Assembly (NCBI GenBank): GCA_041671545.1
Contig: JBAZBI010000007.1
Span: forward strand, 1 to 64,000
Reading direction: 5' to 3'
Source of the DNA: UBA1563 sp041671545
GTDB lineage: Bacteria; Bacteroidota; Ignavibacteria; Ignavibacteriales; Ignavibacteriaceae
DNA: 64,000 nucleotides
Positions 43,337-52,547 of this stretch are shown piece after piece. The position numbers were made by a program, and so were the translations under genes. The notes beneath the pieces were generated by a model. The model made no database searches. It saw only the letters and a list, made by a program, of their open reading frames with translations, and had not been told where the DNA came from. Position 1 is the first letter of the stretch; every line of letters begins with the position of its first letter.

Positions 43337-44263
43337 ATGACCTACAAAGATTATTACAAGGATTTAGGTGTTGCTAAAACAGCAACACAGGCAGAGATAA
43401 AAAAAGCGTATCGCACGCTCGCGAATAAATATCATCCGGATAAGAATAACGGGGATAAATCCGCAGAGGAACGATTCAAAGTTATCAGCGAGGCAAACCA
43501 GGTCCTCAGTGATCCGGTGAAACGAAAAAAGTACGATCAGTTTGGTGCGGATTGGAAACATTACGAAGATGCGGGAGCTAAACCGGGTGGATTTGATTGG
43601 TCGAAGTACGCAAACAGCAGCGGTGGACAAACACATCGTTCGAGTTCACAAGAATCCAATGGAATGTTTGATGATCAGGGAGTCAACGATTTTTTTGAGA
43701 CATTGTTTGGGCAACGCAGCAGTCAACGGCGCGGAAGACGTAACGTTGTTACTAAAGGCGAAGACCTTGTTGCGGAAACAATCCTCTCGCTTGAGGAAGC
43801 TTATCACGGTGCGGTGCGGCTTATTAAGTTGAATGAACAAACGATCAAGGTTACGCTCAAACCGGGAATTGCAGATCAGCAAAAATTAAGAATTGCAGGC
43901 AAAGGTGGTCGCGGAATTGGCGGCGGACCAAATGGAGATCTCTATCTCATCATTAAAATTGCACCGCATCCGGAACTTCACCGCAGAGGAAACGATCTCT
44001 ACAGTAACCTCCATGTTGATTTGTACACTGCTCTACTTGGAGGAAAGACTCAGATAAAAACACTGAAAGGAAATATTACAGTAAATATTCTTAAAGGAAC
44101 GACAAACGGCAAAGAACTTAGACTTCGCGGACTTGGCATGCCGGTTTATGGAAAGAAAAATGAGTTTGGAAATCTTTTAGTAAAAGTTAACATCGTACTG
44201 CCGGAACATCTAAGCGAAGAGGAAACAGAATTATTTAAAAAATTGGCGGCATTGCGGAAATAG
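43337..44263 (+). CDS. cbpA: CbpA-type DnaJ co-chaperone
   Basis: A 308-residue J-protein. The J-domain at 1-70 contains YHPDKN with the HPD motif. A Gly/Ser-rich linker (about 85-115) follows, then two C-terminal beta domains (GEDLVAETILSLEEAYHGAVR; LRIAGKGGRGIGGGPNGDLYL) and the VNIVLPEHLSEEE end. There are no zinc-finger Cys repeats, which separates it from DnaJ. It stimulates DnaK. CbpA-type proteins also bind curved DNA in E. coli. It pairs with the nearby grpE. Confidence 0.93.
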   Translation: MTYKDYYKDLGVAKTATQAEIKKAYRTLANKYHPDKNNGDKSAEERFKVISEANQVLSDPVKRKKYDQFGADWKHYEDAGAKPGGFDWSKYANSSGGQTHRSSSQESNGMFDDQGVNDFFETLFGQRSSQRRGRRNVVTKGEDLVAETILSLEEAYHGAVRLIKLNEQTIKVTLKPGIADQQKLRIAGKGGRGIGGGPNGDLYLIIKIAPHPELHRRGNDLYSNLHVDLYTALLGGKTQIKTLKGNITVNILKGTTNGKELRLRGLGMPVYGKKNEFGNLLVKVNIVLPEHLSEEETELFKKLAALRK

Positions 44264-44323
44264 CTTCATGCAGTTGCTACCGCTAATAACGGCATTGAAC
44301 TGTATTATGAAATAGAGTGCTTT

Positions 44324-46744
44324 ATGGAATTGAAAATCAAAAATACTACGGAATATAAAACGATCTCTTTAGAAGAGACATATAAATTCCTGGAAACAAC
44401 TACAGACGGACTTTCTGATTCTGAAGTAAAAGATCGTCTTGAGAAATTCGGCAAAAATGAAATAGTTGAAAAGAAACAAAATTCTTTTCTTGAATTCATT
44501 CTGCGTTACTGGGGTCCTATGCCGTGGCTGCTGGAAATTGCTCTTGGACTTGCCTTCGCTCTAAATCATTCCGTTGAAGGAATAATCATTTTCATATTGC
44601 TTACCACAAATGCTATCATCGGGCAAGTACACTCAAGCAGTTCACAAAAAGTAATCGATCTGTTAAAGAATAAATTAGCAGTTAGATCAAAAGTTTTGCG
44701 AAATAAAAAATGGGCGGAGGAAGATGCAAAAGGAATTGTAAATGGAGACATAGTCTCGGTAAAACTTGGCGATATTGTTCCTGCCGATGCCAAGATTATT
44801 TCCGGTGAACTTTCGATTGACCAATCAGCTCTAACAGGAGAATCTCTCCCCATTGAAGCCCATCCATCAGACATTATTTACTCCGGCTCAATAGTAACCC
44901 GTAGTGAAGCTACCGGCATAGTGGTTAACACCGGGGCAAATACTTTTTTTGGTAAAACAGTTGAGCTGGTGAAAATTGCCAAACCAAAATCTCATCAAGA
45001 AGCAATAATGATGGCAGTTGTAAAATATATGATCTATCTCGGTATTGCCGCATCTCTTTTAGTTTCAATCGCCGGTTTGTTAATGCATTTAAACATCGTG
45101 ATAATGTTGACCTTTATCATTGTTGTTCTTTTAGGAGCTATTCCAGCGGCTCTTCCGGCGGTGCTCACGATTGTACAATCTGTTGGAGCAACAGAGTTAG
45201 CAAAAAAAGGAGCGCTGGTAACTAAATTAGAATCTGTTGAAGATGCCGCTTCAATTGATATTATTTGCTTTGATAAAACCGGTACGATAACACAAAATAA
45301 ATTATCAGTTGTAGATGCCATACCAATTTCCGGGAACAAAATTGAAGATGTTTTAAGGATTGCCGCACTAACATCACAATCGGAAGGAATGGATTTAATT
45401 GATCTTGCAGTTATTGAATTCGCTAAAAAATCGGGAGTAAGTTTTAATGATTACAAGCAAGTATCTTATACTCCGTTTGATCCATCTACAAAAAAAACAG
45501 AGGCACTTATTGAAACCGGCGGAAAGCGTTTCAGAGCAGTTAAAGGAGCTGAACAGATGATCCTCTCTCTCTGCCGTGATGTAGATAAAGGAACATTAGA
45601 TGAAGTAAACAAAATAATAGATGGCTTTTCAAAGAAGGGTTACAGAACAATAGCTGTTGCTAGATCAGATGGAGATGATTTAAATAATCTTAAACTTATT
45701 GGATTACTGCCCATGTCTGATCCGCCAAGATCTGATTCAAAAACAATGATTGACCAGGCGAGAAGTCATGGTATAAAACCGATGATGCTTACGGGAGACA
45801 GCATTGACATAGCGAGAGAAATTTCCACTGAAGTTGGAATTGGAACTAACATTATACGGATGACGGATATTAAAGATCTAAGCGCCGATCAACAATTAAA
45901 GATAGTTAGTGAATGCAATGGCTTTGCGGAAATATATCCCGAAGACAAATATAAGATCGTAAGTCTCTTGCAAACAGAAGGGCACACAGTTGGAATGACC
46001 GGCGACGGAGTTAACGATGCGCCCGCTTTAAAACAAGCGGAACTCGGTATAGCGGTAAGCAACTCAACCGATGTTGCAAAAGCTGCCGCCAGTGTAGTTT
46101 TAACCGAATCAGGTATCGGTGTAATTATCGATGCAATAGCTGTGAGCAGACAGACGTATCAGCGGATGCTTACATGGGTTATCAATAAAGTTGTAAAGGT
46201 TATTGAGTTTACCGTTTTTCTCACTATAGGTTTTTTCTGGCTACATAATATTTTACTTTCTCTTATTGGAATGTCTTTCCTGGTGATGGCAAATGATTTT
46301 GTAAGTATGACCCTTGCAACCGATAACGTAGAAAGCACGAGCAATCCGAATAAATGGAACGTAAAGAATATTATTTTAGCATCTCTTATTCCGGCGTTAT
46401 TCTATGTACTTGGAGACATTATTGTAGTTCTGATCGGTATTCATTATTTCCATTTACAATGGAATGAACTTACTACTCTCGTTATGTTAAGTTTCATATT
46501 CAACAGTCAATTTAGAGTTTTGATCGTTAGGGAAAGAAAACATTTCTGGTCATCGCTTCCGGGGAAAGGTTTGCTAATATCAAGCACTTCCGCCATAGTT
46601 GGAATAGCGCTTATAGCTTTATTCGGAATACTTGTTCCATCGCTAAGTTTAGTTATTGTTCTTACCGTTTTAGGATTATCGGCGCTCTTTGCACTTGGCA
46701 TTGATTTCCCGAAATATTATTTGTTTAAGAGGTTTGGGTTATAA
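44324..46744 (+). CDS. Plasma-membrane proton-pumping P-type ATPase (type IIIA)
   Basis: An 806-residue P-type ATPase. It has an N-terminal cation-ATPase segment (GLSDSEVKDRLEKFGKNEI), the actuator loop ALTGESLPIE, the phosphorylation site CFDKTGTIT (D317), TGDSIDIAREI and MTGDGVNDAPALKQAELGIAVS. Six C-terminal spans complete it. Its length and overall pattern match the H+-exporting branch known from fungi, plants and some bacteria, rather than Ca2+ or heavy-metal pumps, and no metal-binding Cys motifs are present. It probably exports protons under acid or energy stress. It follows cbpA by 60 bases. Confidence 0.88.
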   Translation: MELKIKNTTEYKTISLEETYKFLETTTDGLSDSEVKDRLEKFGKNEIVEKKQNSFLEFILRYWGPMPWLLEIALGLAFALNHSVEGIIIFILLTTNAIIGQVHSSSSQKVIDLLKNKLAVRSKVLRNKKWAEEDAKGIVNGDIVSVKLGDIVPADAKIISGELSIDQSALTGESLPIEAHPSDIIYSGSIVTRSEATGIVVNTGANTFFGKTVELVKIAKPKSHQEAIMMAVVKYMIYLGIAASLLVSIAGLLMHLNIVIMLTFIIVVLLGAIPAALPAVLTIVQSVGATELAKKGALVTKLESVEDAASIDIICFDKTGTITQNKLSVVDAIPISGNKIEDVLRIAALTSQSEGMDLIDLAVIEFAKKSGVSFNDYKQVSYTPFDPSTKKTEALIETGGKRFRAVKGAEQMILSLCRDVDKGTLDEVNKIIDGFSKKGYRTIAVARSDGDDLNNLKLIGLLPMSDPPRSDSKTMIDQARSHGIKPMMLTGDSIDIAREISTEVGIGTNIIRMTDIKDLSADQQLKIVSECNGFAEIYPEDKYKIVSLLQTEGHTVGMTGDGVNDAPALKQAELGIAVSNSTDVAKAAASVVLTESGIGVIIDAIAVSRQTYQRMLTWVINKVVKVIEFTVFLTIGFFWLHNILLSLIGMSFLVMANDFVSMTLATDNVESTSNPNKWNVKNIILASLIPALFYVLGDIIVVLIGIHYFHLQWNELTTLVMLSFIFNSQFRVLIVRERKHFWSSLPGKGLLISSTSAIVGIALIALFGILVPSLSLVIVLTVLGLSALFALGIDFPKYYLFKRFGL

Positions 46745-46780
46745 GAAATGGATTAGTAACTACTTACAACGGCATAGATT

Positions 46781-47059
46781 TTAATATGTATCTTTTCTTA
46801 AATCAATTGATAAGATGAATATGGTTTTTTCATGTTCATCGATTATATAAAACAAGCGGTATTTACCAATTCTATACCGCCAGGTTTCGGGTCTGTAGTT
46901 CACCAACTTTTTAATGTTGTTCCCGTAATGTGGTTCGTCTCTTAATTGGGGATAGATATATTGCAGAAGTTTTTTCTCTATGAAGGATTTTTCCCGGCTA
47001 GGAACTTTTTCTATTCTCTTCAGAAACTCATTAGTCTCAAAGATTTTGTAGTTAAGCAA
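46781..47059 (-). CDS. RelE/ParE-superfamily toxin
   Basis: A 92-residue protein. KIFETNEFLKRIEKVPS is followed by helix two, then ETWRYRIGKYRLFYIIDEHEKTIFILSID, the core of RelE-fold mRNA interferases (Arg/Tyr-rich central strands). It overlaps the upstream antitoxin gene by eight bases. It lies convergent with the proton ATPase. Confidence 0.85.
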   Translation of the reverse strand: MLNYKIFETNEFLKRIEKVPSREKSFIEKKLLQYIYPQLRDEPHYGNNIKKLVNYRPETWRYRIGKYRLFYIIDEHEKTIFILSIDLRKDTY

Positions 47060-47294
47060 CCAGTCGCCCCTTTTTCAATTTCATATCAGATAAACCGCGT
47101 TTTAGACTTTTATTAAGTTCCGTGTTATTTTTTATTTCATCCATCTCGAACTCATCAACATAACTGTTATGTTCAATGAATCGGTTAACGGCAGTTTCAA
47201 TAAAATTAGAAACCGGTCTATTGTCTCCGTCTGCTAATTTTCTATACTTCTTGTAGTTTTCTTCTGTCAATCGAAGCGTAATTGTTTTGGACAT
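47052..47294 (-). CDS. Ribbon-helix-helix (CopG-type) antitoxin
   Basis: An 80-residue protein. SKTITLRLTEENYKKYRKLADGDNRPVSNFIETAVNRFIE is a clear ribbon-helix-helix DNA-binding domain. The acidic C-terminal half (DEFEMDEIKNN) is expected to wrap the toxin. The antitoxin-first order and short overlap with the RelE-like gene form a standard module that represses its own promoter. Confidence 0.85.
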   Translation of the reverse strand: MSKTITLRLTEENYKKYRKLADGDNRPVSNFIETAVNRFIEHNSYVDEFEMDEIKNNTELNKSLKRGLSDMKLKKGRLVA

Positions 47295-47388
47295 AACGCA
47301 CCTTTAAGCGCGAGGCTTATAAAAATTAATGTTTATCGTTTTATTCAATTCTAATATATTCATATCCTTAAAAATTATCAACAGCATT

Positions 47389-47562
47389 TTAGGAAACCTC
47401 TGGAAAGTTTTCTCTCACTATTTTTCTCAACAACACCATCTTTTTTGTTTGGATAAATGCACCCGCACTTAATTGATAGAAATATATCATGCTTGAAAGG
47501 TTTGCTGCGGAAAATTCTGCCGTGTAATTACCTACCGGTATTTCTTCATTTATCGGGTTACA
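47389..47562 (-). pseudogene. Orphan T9SS C-terminal tail, fragment 1
   Basis: The minus-strand frame reads NEEIPVGNYTAEFSAANLSS, then MIYFYQLSAGAFIQTKKMVLLR, the last part of a type IX sorting domain. It runs on to a stop at 47389. No body of a secreted protein is attached: a stop lies just upstream and the PIN toxin gene abuts it. It is a remnant of a lost exported protein. Confidence 0.65.
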
Positions 47563-47994
47563 TTATTTTTGATTTAATATCTCAAGTTGCTCAACAAAGG
47601 ACTCAGCATTAATTACTGTGATTTTAGGGAACCTAATTTCTTTCAAGATTTGAAAATGCTTGTCGTTCGTAACCAAGAGGTGGGAATTTGAATTTATGAC
47701 ACAATCTACAAATTTGTTGTCATCAGCATCTTCATTGATAAGATTCCAATTAAAGTAGATAGATGTTTTAATAACGTTTGGCAGGATCAGAAGTGATTTT
47801 ATTACATTACCCGCAACCGAGCTGTTATATTTTTGTGAAATCACTTCCTCATATTCCATCAATATTTCATTTGTAACGAACAAATCATATTTATCTGCAA
47901 CTAATTTTTCATAGATAAAATGATATTTCGATCTCGAAGATATTGTTACAAGCAGAACGTTTGTGTCGAGGACAACTCTTAGTTTATCCTTCAT
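47563..47994 (-). CDS. PIN-domain toxin
   Basis: A 143-residue PIN-fold ribonuclease. The acidic residues appear in LRVVLDTNVLL (Asp), FVTNEILMEYEEVI (Glu), NEDADDNKFVDCVI (Asp) and LLVTNDKHF (Asp). It matches the family of putative toxin components called PIN_3-type. It overlaps the upstream small gene by 11 bases. The likely role is RNA cleavage when the antitoxin is lost. Confidence 0.85.
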   Translation of the reverse strand: MKDKLRVVLDTNVLLVTISSRSKYHFIYEKLVADKYDLFVTNEILMEYEEVISQKYNSSVAGNVIKSLLILPNVIKTSIYFNWNLINEDADDNKFVDCVINSNSHLLVTNDKHFQILKEIRFPKITVINAESFVEQLEILNQK

Positions 47995-48184
47995 TTAACC
48001 AGGTATCCATGGTTTCATTTGAGAATTTCTTCTCATCCCAAATCTTATCTGCTTCTTTGGTTGCTTTTTCGGCAAAGTGCTTTCCCAAAACTTTTTTTAA
48101 TTCATCCAAATCCTCCGGAGAAAGATTTTGAGAATAAAGTTTCAGTAATTCCTCTTGTACGTTACTTAACGGCTGAGCTAACAT
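47984..48184 (-). CDS. Probable antitoxin of the PIN toxin
   Basis: A 66-residue acidic helical protein (LSNVQEELLKLYSQNLSPEDLDELKKVLGKHFAEKA). It lies directly upstream of, and overlaps, the PIN gene. The size and SPEDLDELKKVL pattern are common among short antitoxins without a recognised DNA-binding domain that pair with PIN_3 toxins. The function is inferred from position. Confidence 0.7.
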   Translation of the reverse strand: MLAQPLSNVQEELLKLYSQNLSPEDLDELKKVLGKHFAEKATKEADKIWDEKKFSNETMDTWLNEG

Positions 48185-48275
48185 AATTTATTGATTCCTT
48201 CTTGTTTTTGCTTATTAAATGTATAAATACAATTAGAAAAATCCAATAACAAACTTTCCGCCTAATCCGTTTAAA

Positions 48276-48293
48276 GAATGGTCGAGACCATTC
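48276..48293. repeat. Perfect palindrome GAATGGTC-GA-GACCATTC
   Basis: Eight-base perfect arms around GA. The central GGTCGAGACC also occurs at 128-137 in the GC-rich hairpin at the left window edge. It probably belongs to a dispersed palindrome family. Confidence 0.6.
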
Positions 48294-48306
48294 CGTTTTT
48301 AATATC

Positions 48307-48378
48307 TTACCTCAACAACAACATCTTTTTTGTTTGAATAAATTCATCTCCTCTTATCTTATAAAAATAATTATCCAT
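48307..48378 (-). pseudogene. Orphan T9SS C-terminal tail, fragment 2
   Basis: The minus-strand frame MDNYFYKIRGDEF then IQTKKMLLLR and stop. It matches the last 23 residues of type IX sorting domains and is almost the same as fragment 1 at its end (FIQTKKM). No protein body is attached. Confidence 0.6.
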
Positions 48379-48461
48379 ACAAATCTTTATTGATCTCCGT
48401 CTGAGCCGGGCAGGCTCTACGAGGATCGGTTTTACGGGTTTAATTCTTTTCTCCAAAGATC

Positions 48462-48564
48462 AAACATCTACGATGTTTAATACACAAAGTTTTCTTAACT
48501 CCGTAGGAGTTATATCTTTGTAAAAACAAACACCCCAAACAACCAGTACCCCGGTAGGGGTACT
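48462..48564. repeat. Cluster of three REP-like palindromes
   Basis: AAACAT-CTACG-ATGTTT (48462-48478), AACTC-CGTAG-GAGTT (48497-48511) and AGTACCCC-GGTA-GGGGTACT (48545-48564) are each perfect. The loops of the first two are complementary. Similar palindromes are dispersed in related genomes and may be moved by REP-type transposases. None is present in this window. Confidence 0.6.
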
Positions 48565-48599
48565 ATATACATGTATATTATTTTGATGACGATAATTTT

Positions 48600-50774
48600 C
48601 TATCGTAATAACAACATCTTCTTTGTTGCGCGAAAAGTCTGTTTACCATCAAGCGAAACTGCATCAATGCTATATATATAAACTCCAGAGGGAAATCCTT
48701 CTCCACTAAAATTTATATTATGAGACCCAGCTTCTTTTGCTTGCTCATTAAATGTTTTAACATTTTCACCAAGCGTATTATAAACTGCTACAACCACATT
48801 GCTCTCGTATGGTAATGAATATTGAATTATAGTCGTGGGATTGAACGGATTGGGAAAATTCTGTAAGAGAGCAGTAGTGTTTGGTAACTCATGATTATTC
48901 TTAACGCTAGAGACAGTAGGAAAACCACTTACTAAACCAGCTTCAGTTGCCAGGAATACTTTTCCCGAGGAACCTATAAAAGCTCGAGTTATTGTTTTGT
49001 ATTCATCTGGTAAACCAGAGGAGGCATTACCCCAGCTAGATCCACCGTTTGTTGATCCGATGAGAATCCCTTCACCATAGTAAGAATACATCTTTGAACT
49101 ATTTGCGGGATCCATGAGCAGTTCCCTTGGATACCGAAAAAGGGGTTCAGTCGGTTCATAAATTTTTAACCACGTTGTAGAGGGAAAAGATAGTGAGTAA
49201 ACACTACTCCCAAGAAGGAGGTATAATGTGTTAGAATTCTTTGGGTCAAAAACGATATCACTAGGAGAAACTCCGGATTCGGGAATAGTAATCCCTTCCT
49301 GAAAGGAATACCAGCCTATGCCACCATCATCACTTTTTACAATGGCTACATATGAATTGGCAAAAGCCAATAAACCGTTGGGGTCTGTCGGAGAAAGAAG
49401 AATATGTTTAGCACTCACACCAGGTATTGGTGGACTTAGAAGTTTCCAAGAAGTACCACCATTGGTTGATCTTACAATACCATCAGAATTAGAGGCAACA
49501 ATATAGTTGGAGTTTGCTTTTGAATGGATTATATCGGTCGCCCCATCAATTGCAGCAACGTCTCCTGGTGACCAAGTCAATCCAGCATTAATTGTTGAAT
49601 ATAGGTTACCATATGTTCCTACTAACCAATTACTAGTATTGGCGGGGTTGATACTTAGTCCTAATTTTGAAGAAGATCCGTCCGCTAAGGAAAGTTTCCA
49701 GTTAGAACCACCATTTGAACTAACATATATTCCGGAACTGTTCCAAAGAATTAATGTATTATCCAAATTCTGAAACTGCATTCCATACGGTATGATTTGA
49801 TTTCCGCCAATAGATCGAAAAGTTTTTGCTCCATCAGTTGAGAGGAAAATACCTTGTCCATAATATCCCGTTAATACAGAGCCATTTGATAATGTAACGA
49901 TTGTCTTGATTTTTTCAAATGCTGAATTTGTGTATATATTTGTCCAAGCAGAACCACCGTTTGTTGATTTTGAAATTCCGTTGGTAAGTGTAACGTAAAC
50001 ATTGTTTGAATTTGATTTGTCGAATGCTATTTTTTGAATTTCTGTTTTAGCAAATGCAATGACACTCCAATTAACTCCTCCGTTGGTAGTTTTATAAAGC
50101 GAGTCACCTCTCCCGACAAAGACGATATTAGAATTCGCAGGATCTACAGTAAGACAAAAACTTGAAGAGTAGTCTGTGGTTTGAGAATACCGATATGATG
50201 ACCAAGTTGTACCTGAATTTGTACTTTTCCGGATATAGCCATAATAACCTGCCGAGTAGATAACCGTGCTTGGAGCTTTCGACAATGCTATTCGTGTACA
50301 AGAATAAGGATACACTGATATAGAATCATCAACTGTTGCCCAAGATTGACCAAAATTAGTACTCCGTCGAAGGGTATCATTTGAAAGTGCATAAACATTT
50401 AAGGCATTGGTTGGATCAATAGCTATATCATCTACATCATAATAAGAAACAGCCCCTGGGTATGTAATAGGAGTCCAATAGTTTCCTCCATCAGTCGATT
50501 TTTCTGCATCAGTGATGAGATAAGAGGAGTTATTAACTCCCATTGATATTAATGAAGTACGTGATGCAGACACCACTACCCAAGTAAGTCCGTTATCAGA
50601 ACTTTTCCAGATTCCATCGTAACCACCGGCATATGCTGTCGCCGGATTATTGTAATCAGATAAGATATTAGTAACATCACCATCCCAAGGTCCTGAAATC
50701 GTTTTCCAAGTTTGAGAATGTAGTGTATAAGTAAAAAAGAACAGTAAAAACGCTAGGTAGCAAAGATTTTTCAT
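48600..50774 (-). CDS. Sortilin/BNR-repeat beta-propeller protein with T9SS tail
   Basis: A 724-residue secreted protein. The signal peptide ends at about SQTWK. About ten propeller repeats of the form (I/L)(W/Y)KSSDNGLTW, STDGGNYW, STNFGQSW and STNGGTSW carry the Asp-box-like S.D.G..W signature. The type IX sorting domain is NFPNPFNPTTIIQYSL ending TKKMLLLR. Propellers of this type occur in sialidase-like, GH74-like and photosystem-assembly proteins. No catalytic residues can be assigned. It is probably a cell-surface adhesion or glycan-binding protein. Confidence 0.85.
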   Translation of the reverse strand: MKNLCYLAFLLFFFTYTLHSQTWKTISGPWDGDVTNILSDYNNPATAYAGGYDGIWKSSDNGLTWVVVSASRTSLISMGVNNSSYLITDAEKSTDGGNYWTPITYPGAVSYYDVDDIAIDPTNALNVYALSNDTLRRSTNFGQSWATVDDSISVYPYSCTRIALSKAPSTVIYSAGYYGYIRKSTNSGTTWSSYRYSQTTDYSSSFCLTVDPANSNIVFVGRGDSLYKTTNGGVNWSVIAFAKTEIQKIAFDKSNSNNVYVTLTNGISKSTNGGSAWTNIYTNSAFEKIKTIVTLSNGSVLTGYYGQGIFLSTDGAKTFRSIGGNQIIPYGMQFQNLDNTLILWNSSGIYVSSNGGSNWKLSLADGSSSKLGLSINPANTSNWLVGTYGNLYSTINAGLTWSPGDVAAIDGATDIIHSKANSNYIVASNSDGIVRSTNGGTSWKLLSPPIPGVSAKHILLSPTDPNGLLAFANSYVAIVKSDDGGIGWYSFQEGITIPESGVSPSDIVFDPKNSNTLYLLLGSSVYSLSFPSTTWLKIYEPTEPLFRYPRELLMDPANSSKMYSYYGEGILIGSTNGGSSWGNASSGLPDEYKTITRAFIGSSGKVFLATEAGLVSGFPTVSSVKNNHELPNTTALLQNFPNPFNPTTIIQYSLPYESNVVVAVYNTLGENVKTFNEQAKEAGSHNINFSGEGFPSGVYIYSIDAVSLDGKQTFRATKKMLLLR

Positions 50775-50853
50775 ACGTATTATTCCTTCTATTCGTTAAA
50801 TGGCATTTTATTTATTATATGTTTTTGGCGGTGCCTTTTTCACATTAAAGAAG

Positions 50854-51924
50854 TTAGATTTCATCTTCTAACATTATATTTTTTAGAAACCATAACTTCC
50901 ACTCTTTTTCGTTTTCAACTTTTAATTTTATTTGACCATCTGATGAGATAAACTGATATTTTGGATTAAAAGGGAGTAAATTACATAAACATATTTCAGC
51001 CGTACATTTTTCGTAAGGAATGTGAGGGGCTTCCGAAATTTTAAATACTTTTCCTACAATATCTTGAGCGCAATTATCACAACACCCTTTAAAACTTAAG
51101 CAAATGACATAACTATTAGATGGTTTTAATTCTAATCTTGCTCTATTAGCTATATAATTTAATTCATTACTTAAAACTGAACGCCAAGCTATGTTTATAA
51201 GGAAAACATCATCATTAGGAAATATTGTATGTATTTTGTCAATGAGTTTATAGATAGGCTGGTTTTTAATTATATAATCATCAATGATAATTCTTCGTAA
51301 ATTTTTCAACTGTTCATTCGTTAAACATTCTATGGTCGTTTTTGAGTAATCTAATGCAACATCAATTCTTTTCGCCAATTCCAATTCTAAATTATTTATT
51401 TTTGCGATTTTCTTTGCTTCGCTTGAAAGAGGAACTTCCTTAACTGAAGGTTTATTGGGTTTATATTTATCTTTAGAATAAATTACTCTACCACATACGT
51501 ATGCTCTAATTAACCAACGTGGGCTATCATCATTAAAATAATTATTGAGAATTTTTGTTACTATATCATCAATTATTTTTACTTGTTCTTCAGAAACATC
51601 ATAATTTTCATCAAATAAAATACTCTCTTTCTTTATAGACTTCTCTAATTTCGAATAGAACTTATAAATATTAAAATGACCAAATCCGTTTTCAAATTGT
51701 TCAATAAATTTTTTCTCTTTTAATTTACCAATGAATTTAGAATAATCTTTTTTGTCAAAAATATTGATTTCATCAGTGTCAGGTTTTTTAGGTTTATAAA
51801 GGTAGAAGGCTTCTCTTATCTCATCACTAATTTCAATTTTAGGATTATCAACATATTGTTTTAGGAAATTATAATCCCTTTCGCTTAGAGGTAAAGATAT
51901 TTCATATGTTTTTACTGGACTCAT
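50854..51924 (-). CDS. Protein of unknown function, phage minor-head-like C-terminus
   Basis: A 356-residue Lys-rich, helical protein. The C-terminal 100 residues include FLINIAWRSVLSNELN, then CLSFKGCCDNCAQDIVGKVFKI and a final KCTAEICLCNLLPF. This C..C-GKVF-(P)-C...C.C order resembles the C-terminal domain of phage head-morphogenesis proteins (SPP1 gp7/Mu gpF type), but no other head gene is near. The assignment is tentative. It overlaps the next upstream gene by four bases, which makes a three-gene unit with the two small proteins. Confidence 0.5.
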   Translation of the reverse strand: MSPVKTYEISLPLSERDYNFLKQYVDNPKIEISDEIREAFYLYKPKKPDTDEINIFDKKDYSKFIGKLKEKKFIEQFENGFGHFNIYKFYSKLEKSIKKESILFDENYDVSEEQVKIIDDIVTKILNNYFNDDSPRWLIRAYVCGRVIYSKDKYKPNKPSVKEVPLSSEAKKIAKINNLELELAKRIDVALDYSKTTIECLTNEQLKNLRRIIIDDYIIKNQPIYKLIDKIHTIFPNDDVFLINIAWRSVLSNELNYIANRARLELKPSNSYVICLSFKGCCDNCAQDIVGKVFKISEAPHIPYEKCTAEICLCNLLPFNPKYQFISSDGQIKLKVENEKEWKLWFLKNIMLEDEI

Positions 51925-52124
51925 TTTATTAAATAGGTTTGCTCATATTTCCGTAATAATTCTTCTAGAAGAATATCTGTTTCTTTACCTTTTTTTAATC
52001 CAAGTTCTTCTTTCCACTTCTTTATCAGTTTTATTGCGTCATATCTGTACACAGAATTTTCATCAGTTTCCTCAAAGATTTTTACTAACTCTTTGACTGT
52101 TTTTAATTCTAAACAATAATTCAT
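51921..52124 (-). CDS. Small helical protein of unknown function
   Basis: The start is taken at ATG 52124 (MNYCLELKTVKELVKIFEE), which has a GAAGGAAAT site and overlaps the stop of the upstream gene. A longer frame from 52148 lies inside that gene. The 67-residue product is Lys/Glu-rich and helical (YRYDAIKLIKKWKEELGLKKG). Both ends are coupled to neighbours by ATGA overlaps. No family recognised. Confidence 0.55.
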   Translation of the reverse strand: MNYCLELKTVKELVKIFEETDENSVYRYDAIKLIKKWKEELGLKKGKETDILLEELLRKYEQTYLIK

Positions 52125-52399
52125 AAGATTTCCTTCTGTTTTTTCCATACCTTTATTTTAGATCCACACCATGGACAATAGTTAATCCCTGTCCCATCAG
52201 AACGATGCAAGTCCCCTTCTTTGTCAATGAAGAACACATAACAATGATATGATTCATCATCAACGAAATTACTTACAAATATTATGTCCTCATCGAAAGC
52301 CGCTTTTAGATCACTACAACAATTAGGTTCAATTTCCCACTCAAAACCACTACGTATATGATCTTTTTTAAAATTCAACTTTTTTTTTAATTCTGACAT
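52121..52399 (-). CDS. Small zinc-knuckle protein of unknown function
   Basis: A 92-residue protein. NCCSD near residue 27 and CPWCGSK near 76 give two Cys pairs that could bind zinc. The middle is beta-rich (YHCYVFFIDKEGDLHRSDGTG). It heads the three-gene unit, with little upstream sequence to judge the promoter. The CPWCG motif resembles that of the small zinc ribbon at 2194-2304, but the proteins are otherwise different. Confidence 0.55.
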   Translation of the reverse strand: MSELKKKLNFKKDHIRSGFEWEIEPNCCSDLKAAFDEDIIFVSNFVDDESYHCYVFFIDKEGDLHRSDGTGINYCPWCGSKIKVWKKQKEIL

Positions 52400-52547
52400 T
52401 TGTTATCCTTTTTTATTTAGAAATTAAATTTTTACTTGCGTTTCATTTGCTTTATTGTTGAGTCTAATAAACAAGCCCTCCTCTCATCTATCATCCTAAA
52501 AAAGTTTTCAGTTATCAGTTTTCCCATTTCGCATTTTTCAAACCGAA

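Noticed and set aside
51921..52148. Longer start of the small helical protein (MEKTEGNL...)
   Set aside because: The added residues overlap the upstream gene. The internal ATG at 52124 has a better ribosome site and an ATGA overlap.
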